Origin: Chitinophaga costaii
GTDB taxonomy: Bacteria > Bacteroidota > Bacteroidia > Chitinophagales > Chitinophagaceae
Assembly (NCBI RefSeq): GCF_900094705.1
Contig: NZ_FMAR01000002.1
Span: 372,001 to 436,000 of the forward strand
Reading direction: 5' to 3'
Length of the DNA: 64,000 nucleotides
A model generated the notes under the pieces. That model did not search any database. It saw only the letters and a program-made list of their open reading frames with translations, and was not told where the DNA came from. Position 1 is the stretch's first letter, and each line of letters begins with the position of its first letter. The position numbers were made by a program, and so were the translations under genes. Positions 62,901 through 64,000 of this stretch are shown here, piece after piece.

Positions 62901-62948
62901 AAGATTCGCAACAAGGTGGCTGAACCGAAAGCAACGCACGAAGCGTAA
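59907..62948 (+). CDS. actB: Alternative Complex III subunit B (molybdopterin-oxidoreductase-like/iron-sulfur fusion)
   Basis: Periplasmic-facing iron-sulfur subunit of 1013 residues. Near the N-terminus RRDFLKYLGFTTAAATIAAS (about 47-66) is a Tat-type export signal placed internally, as known for TAT-variant-translocated molybdopterin oxidoreductases. Residues of about 80-740 form the molybdopterin-oxidoreductase-like part, which in ACIII carries no molybdenum cofactor. The C-terminal quarter (about 760-1000) is a ferredoxin-like domain with cysteine clusters CFGCGACTIAC, CQHCDNAPCENVC, CIGTRYCANNCP and CSFC plus a late CQTAC, consistent with four Fe-S clusters. Between actA-like and actC genes, the order is that of ACIII operons. 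Confidence 0.93.
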   Translation: MEQKKYWKGLEELHNTNSHKAAVENEFSGDLPFEESEGLLSAMTPRRDFLKYLGFTTAAATIAASCEIPVNKAIPYVNKPEEITPGVPNYYASTFAIDGEYVPIVVKTREGRPIKIEGNTLSKITEGATTARVQGAVLGLYDVARLRFPTIGGVEASWTDLDKQVGAALAGGPVVLLSNTISSPTTKKLIGEFLAKYPGSRHVSYDAVSYSGLLDASLVAYGKRVIPSYHFENAKVIVSLGADFIGTWLNPAEYGRQYAKTRKINPERPEMSKHYQFESMMSLTGANADERFTHKPSETNAVVLALYSAVGGSVSAPAITDTRLANGIKEAAKALLAAGGKALVVSGSNDVNVQTIVAAINDKIGANGSTIDWNITSNYREGNDAEMAALVSDMAAGNVGTLLVYNANPAYDYYNAAAFTDALKKVKTTVSFNDRRDETTILCKYAAPDHHFLESWSDTEGKTGHYSFTQPTISPLFKTRAFQDALLTWSGSTTIWSDYLKQEWLTRLGGQEAWDKTLQDGIIEPAATPLGGATFAGNVADAAGKLTAAKKGGQYELVLYEKVAIGNGRFANNPWLQEMPDPITRATWDNYACVSNTLAKKFSTELGDDYEVHSEKKVLKITANGKSVELPLVIVPGIHPDVIAIAVGYGRGKQEDVGKAAGERGANAYPFVTFNGKSFDYFATEATVENTGREFPIGMTQTHNSYEGRPIIKETTLEEFIKNPKEVNEDREEFAHYGASFRDDATIYPKGEFTYPGIKWGMSIDLNTCFGCGACTIACQSENNVSVVGKDQVVLGHEMHWIRIDRYFSGDENNPEVVFQPMLCQHCDNAPCENVCPVAATNHSSEGINQMAYNRCIGTRYCANNCPYKVRRFNWRDWNGADSFADNLYDVADMNDNITRMVLNPDVVMRSHGVMEKCSFCVQRLQDAKLSAKKAGRPLLDGEAKTACQTACSSDAIVFGNVNDQQSEIFKLRNVEQKERLYYVLEEVHTLPSINYLAKIRNKVAEPKATHEA

Positions 62949-63033
62949 TTGGATTAACAACGAATAGCGAGAATTGAAGAAATCATAAAGTAAAAAGTCG
63001 GGGGTAACGCCTTGGCTAAAAGCTTAAAGAACT

Positions 63034-64000
63034 ATGCATTTAAAGTACGAATCCACACTGAGAGAGCCTCTGGTTGATGGGGTTAAGGATTATCACCAGG
63101 TAACCGAAGATATCATCAGCCCAATTGAGGCCAAGCCAGGCAAACTTTGGTACGTAGGCCTGGTAGTCTCCATTTGCCTGCTGTGCTTCGGTGTATTTTC
63201 TGTAACCTGGGAAGTGTACTACGGTACCGGGGTGTGGAACCTGAACAAAACAGTGGGTTGGGGTTGGGACATTACCAACTTCGTTTGGTGGGTAGGTATC
63301 GGTCACGCTGGTACGCTGATCTCTGCCATCCTGCTCTTGTTCCGCCAGGGTTGGCGTACAGGTGTAAACCGTGCGGCGGAAGCGATGACCATCTTCGCAG
63401 TAATGTGCGCTGGCCAGTTCCCGATCTTCCACATGGGACGTGTATGGATGGCCTTCTTTGTATTGCCTTATCCCAACACACGTGGTCCTTTATGGCCTAA
63501 CTTTAACTCACCCCTCCTCTGGGACGTGTTTGCGATCTCTACTTACTTCACCGTTTCCTTACTGTTCTGGTACTCTGGCCTGCTGCCCGATTTCGCCACC
63601 GTACGCGACCGCGCAAAAACTAAACTGCGCAAACTATTGTACGGAATTGCCTCTTTCGGCTGGACGGGTTCTACCAAACACTGGCAACGGCATGAAAGCC
63701 TTTCGCTGGTACTGGCGGGTTTATCTACTCCCCTGGTACTTTCCGTACACACCATTGTATCTTTCGACTTTGCCACCTCAGTTATTCCGGGCTGGCATAC
63801 CACGATCTTCCCACCTTACTTCGTGGCAGGTGCGATCTTCTCTGGTTTCGCGATGGTACAAACACTATTGATCATTACCCGTAAAATTTTAGGCCTGGAA
63901 GATTACATTACCGTTGGTCACATGGAAGCCATGAACAAGGTAATTGTACTCACTGGTTCTGTAGTAGGTTGCGCATACCTCACCGAGCTCTTTATGGCCT
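63034..64000 (+). CDS. actC: Alternative Complex III subunit C (NrfD/PsrC-like), 3' end cut off
   Basis: Integral membrane quinol-binding subunit; the frame starts at ATG 63034 ([16 protein letters not shown]) and runs open to the right window edge (322 codons seen). Several hydrophobic segments are visible: [82 protein letters not shown] and [34 protein letters not shown] is a hallmark of this family. It follows actB by 85 bases. The remaining act genes should lie beyond the edge. Confidence 0.93.
   Translation, partial: MHLKYESTLREPLVDGVKDYHQVTEDIISPIEAKPGKLWYVGLVVSICLLCFGVFSVTWEVYYGTGVWNLNKTVGWGWDITNFVWWVGIGHAGTLISAILLLFRQGWRTGVNRAAEAMTIFAVMCAGQFPIFHMGRVWMAFFVLPYPNTRGPLWPNFNSPLLWDVFAISTYFTVSLLFWYSGLLPDFATVRDRAKTKLRKLLYGIASFGWTGSTKHWQRHESLSLVLAGLSTPLVLSVHTIVSFDFATSVIPGWHTTIFPPYFVAGAIFSGFAMVQTLLIITRKILGLEDYITVGHMEAMNKVIVLTGSVVGCAYLTELFMA

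Overview
The window is chromosomal DNA from a member of the Bacteroidota, most likely the Chitinophagaceae. The evidence is a FecR/SusC/SusD locus, type IX secretion (T9SS) cargo with PorP/SprF-like and OmpA-like partners, an Alternative Complex III operon, DUF4843, PKD-like, DUF2461 and DUF5606 families, and several promoters of the Bacteroidota form TTTG-N17-21-TAnnTTTG. I saw no rRNA, tRNA, insertion sequence, prophage or CRISPR array. Most of the window is ordinary chromosomal content.

Layout. 1-9.5 kb: a cut-off FecR anti-sigma factor, then a tight operon of SusC, SusD, a DUF4843 lipoprotein, a PKD-like lipoprotein and a TlpA-type thioredoxin (nutrient uptake; no carbohydrate-active enzyme in view). 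9.6-19.7 kb: an SPFH/flotillin protein, an NPP-type phosphodiesterase, rpiA, an MDR oxidoreductase, free-methionine-R-sulfoxide reductase, a ClC channel with CBS domains, a CPBP-like membrane protein and a transglutaminase-like membrane protein. 19.7-22.3 kb: a NACHT-type STAND ATPase. 22.3-36.6 kb: a 0.9-kb AT-rich leader and a T9SS cassette made of a 3377-residue surface protein, a PorP/SprF-like protein and an OmpA/PD40 protein.

36.7-48.5 kb: a PfkB kinase, S1/P1 nuclease, uvrB, an ammonium transporter followed by a possible small RNA, a GntR-regulated MFS exporter (Fsr-like), DUF2461, two small orphan genes and asd. 48.6-52 kb: a second exported protein, with lamin-tail domains and a 57-bp minisatellite. 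52.3-58 kb: DUF5606, an M3 peptidase, an operon sco-membrane protein-fur-like, an outer-membrane protein and purN. 58.5-64 kb: the start of the Alternative Complex III operon (cytochrome c subunit, ActB, partial ActC).

The most interesting observation is in the giant surface protein. It has six copies of a CxxC-bearing module of about 150 residues that I do not recognise, set among 26 Ig_7-like modules. Exactly the five Ig modules that precede a module copy have lost their first cysteine, and exactly the five copies that follow an Ig module have gained an N-terminal cysteine. This suggests inter-domain disulfides. Also worth checking: a pair of identical 11-bp palindromes at the GntR and MFS gene starts, a candidate structured RNA after amt, a possible leaderless uvrB promoter and a small ORF with its own promoter and terminator.
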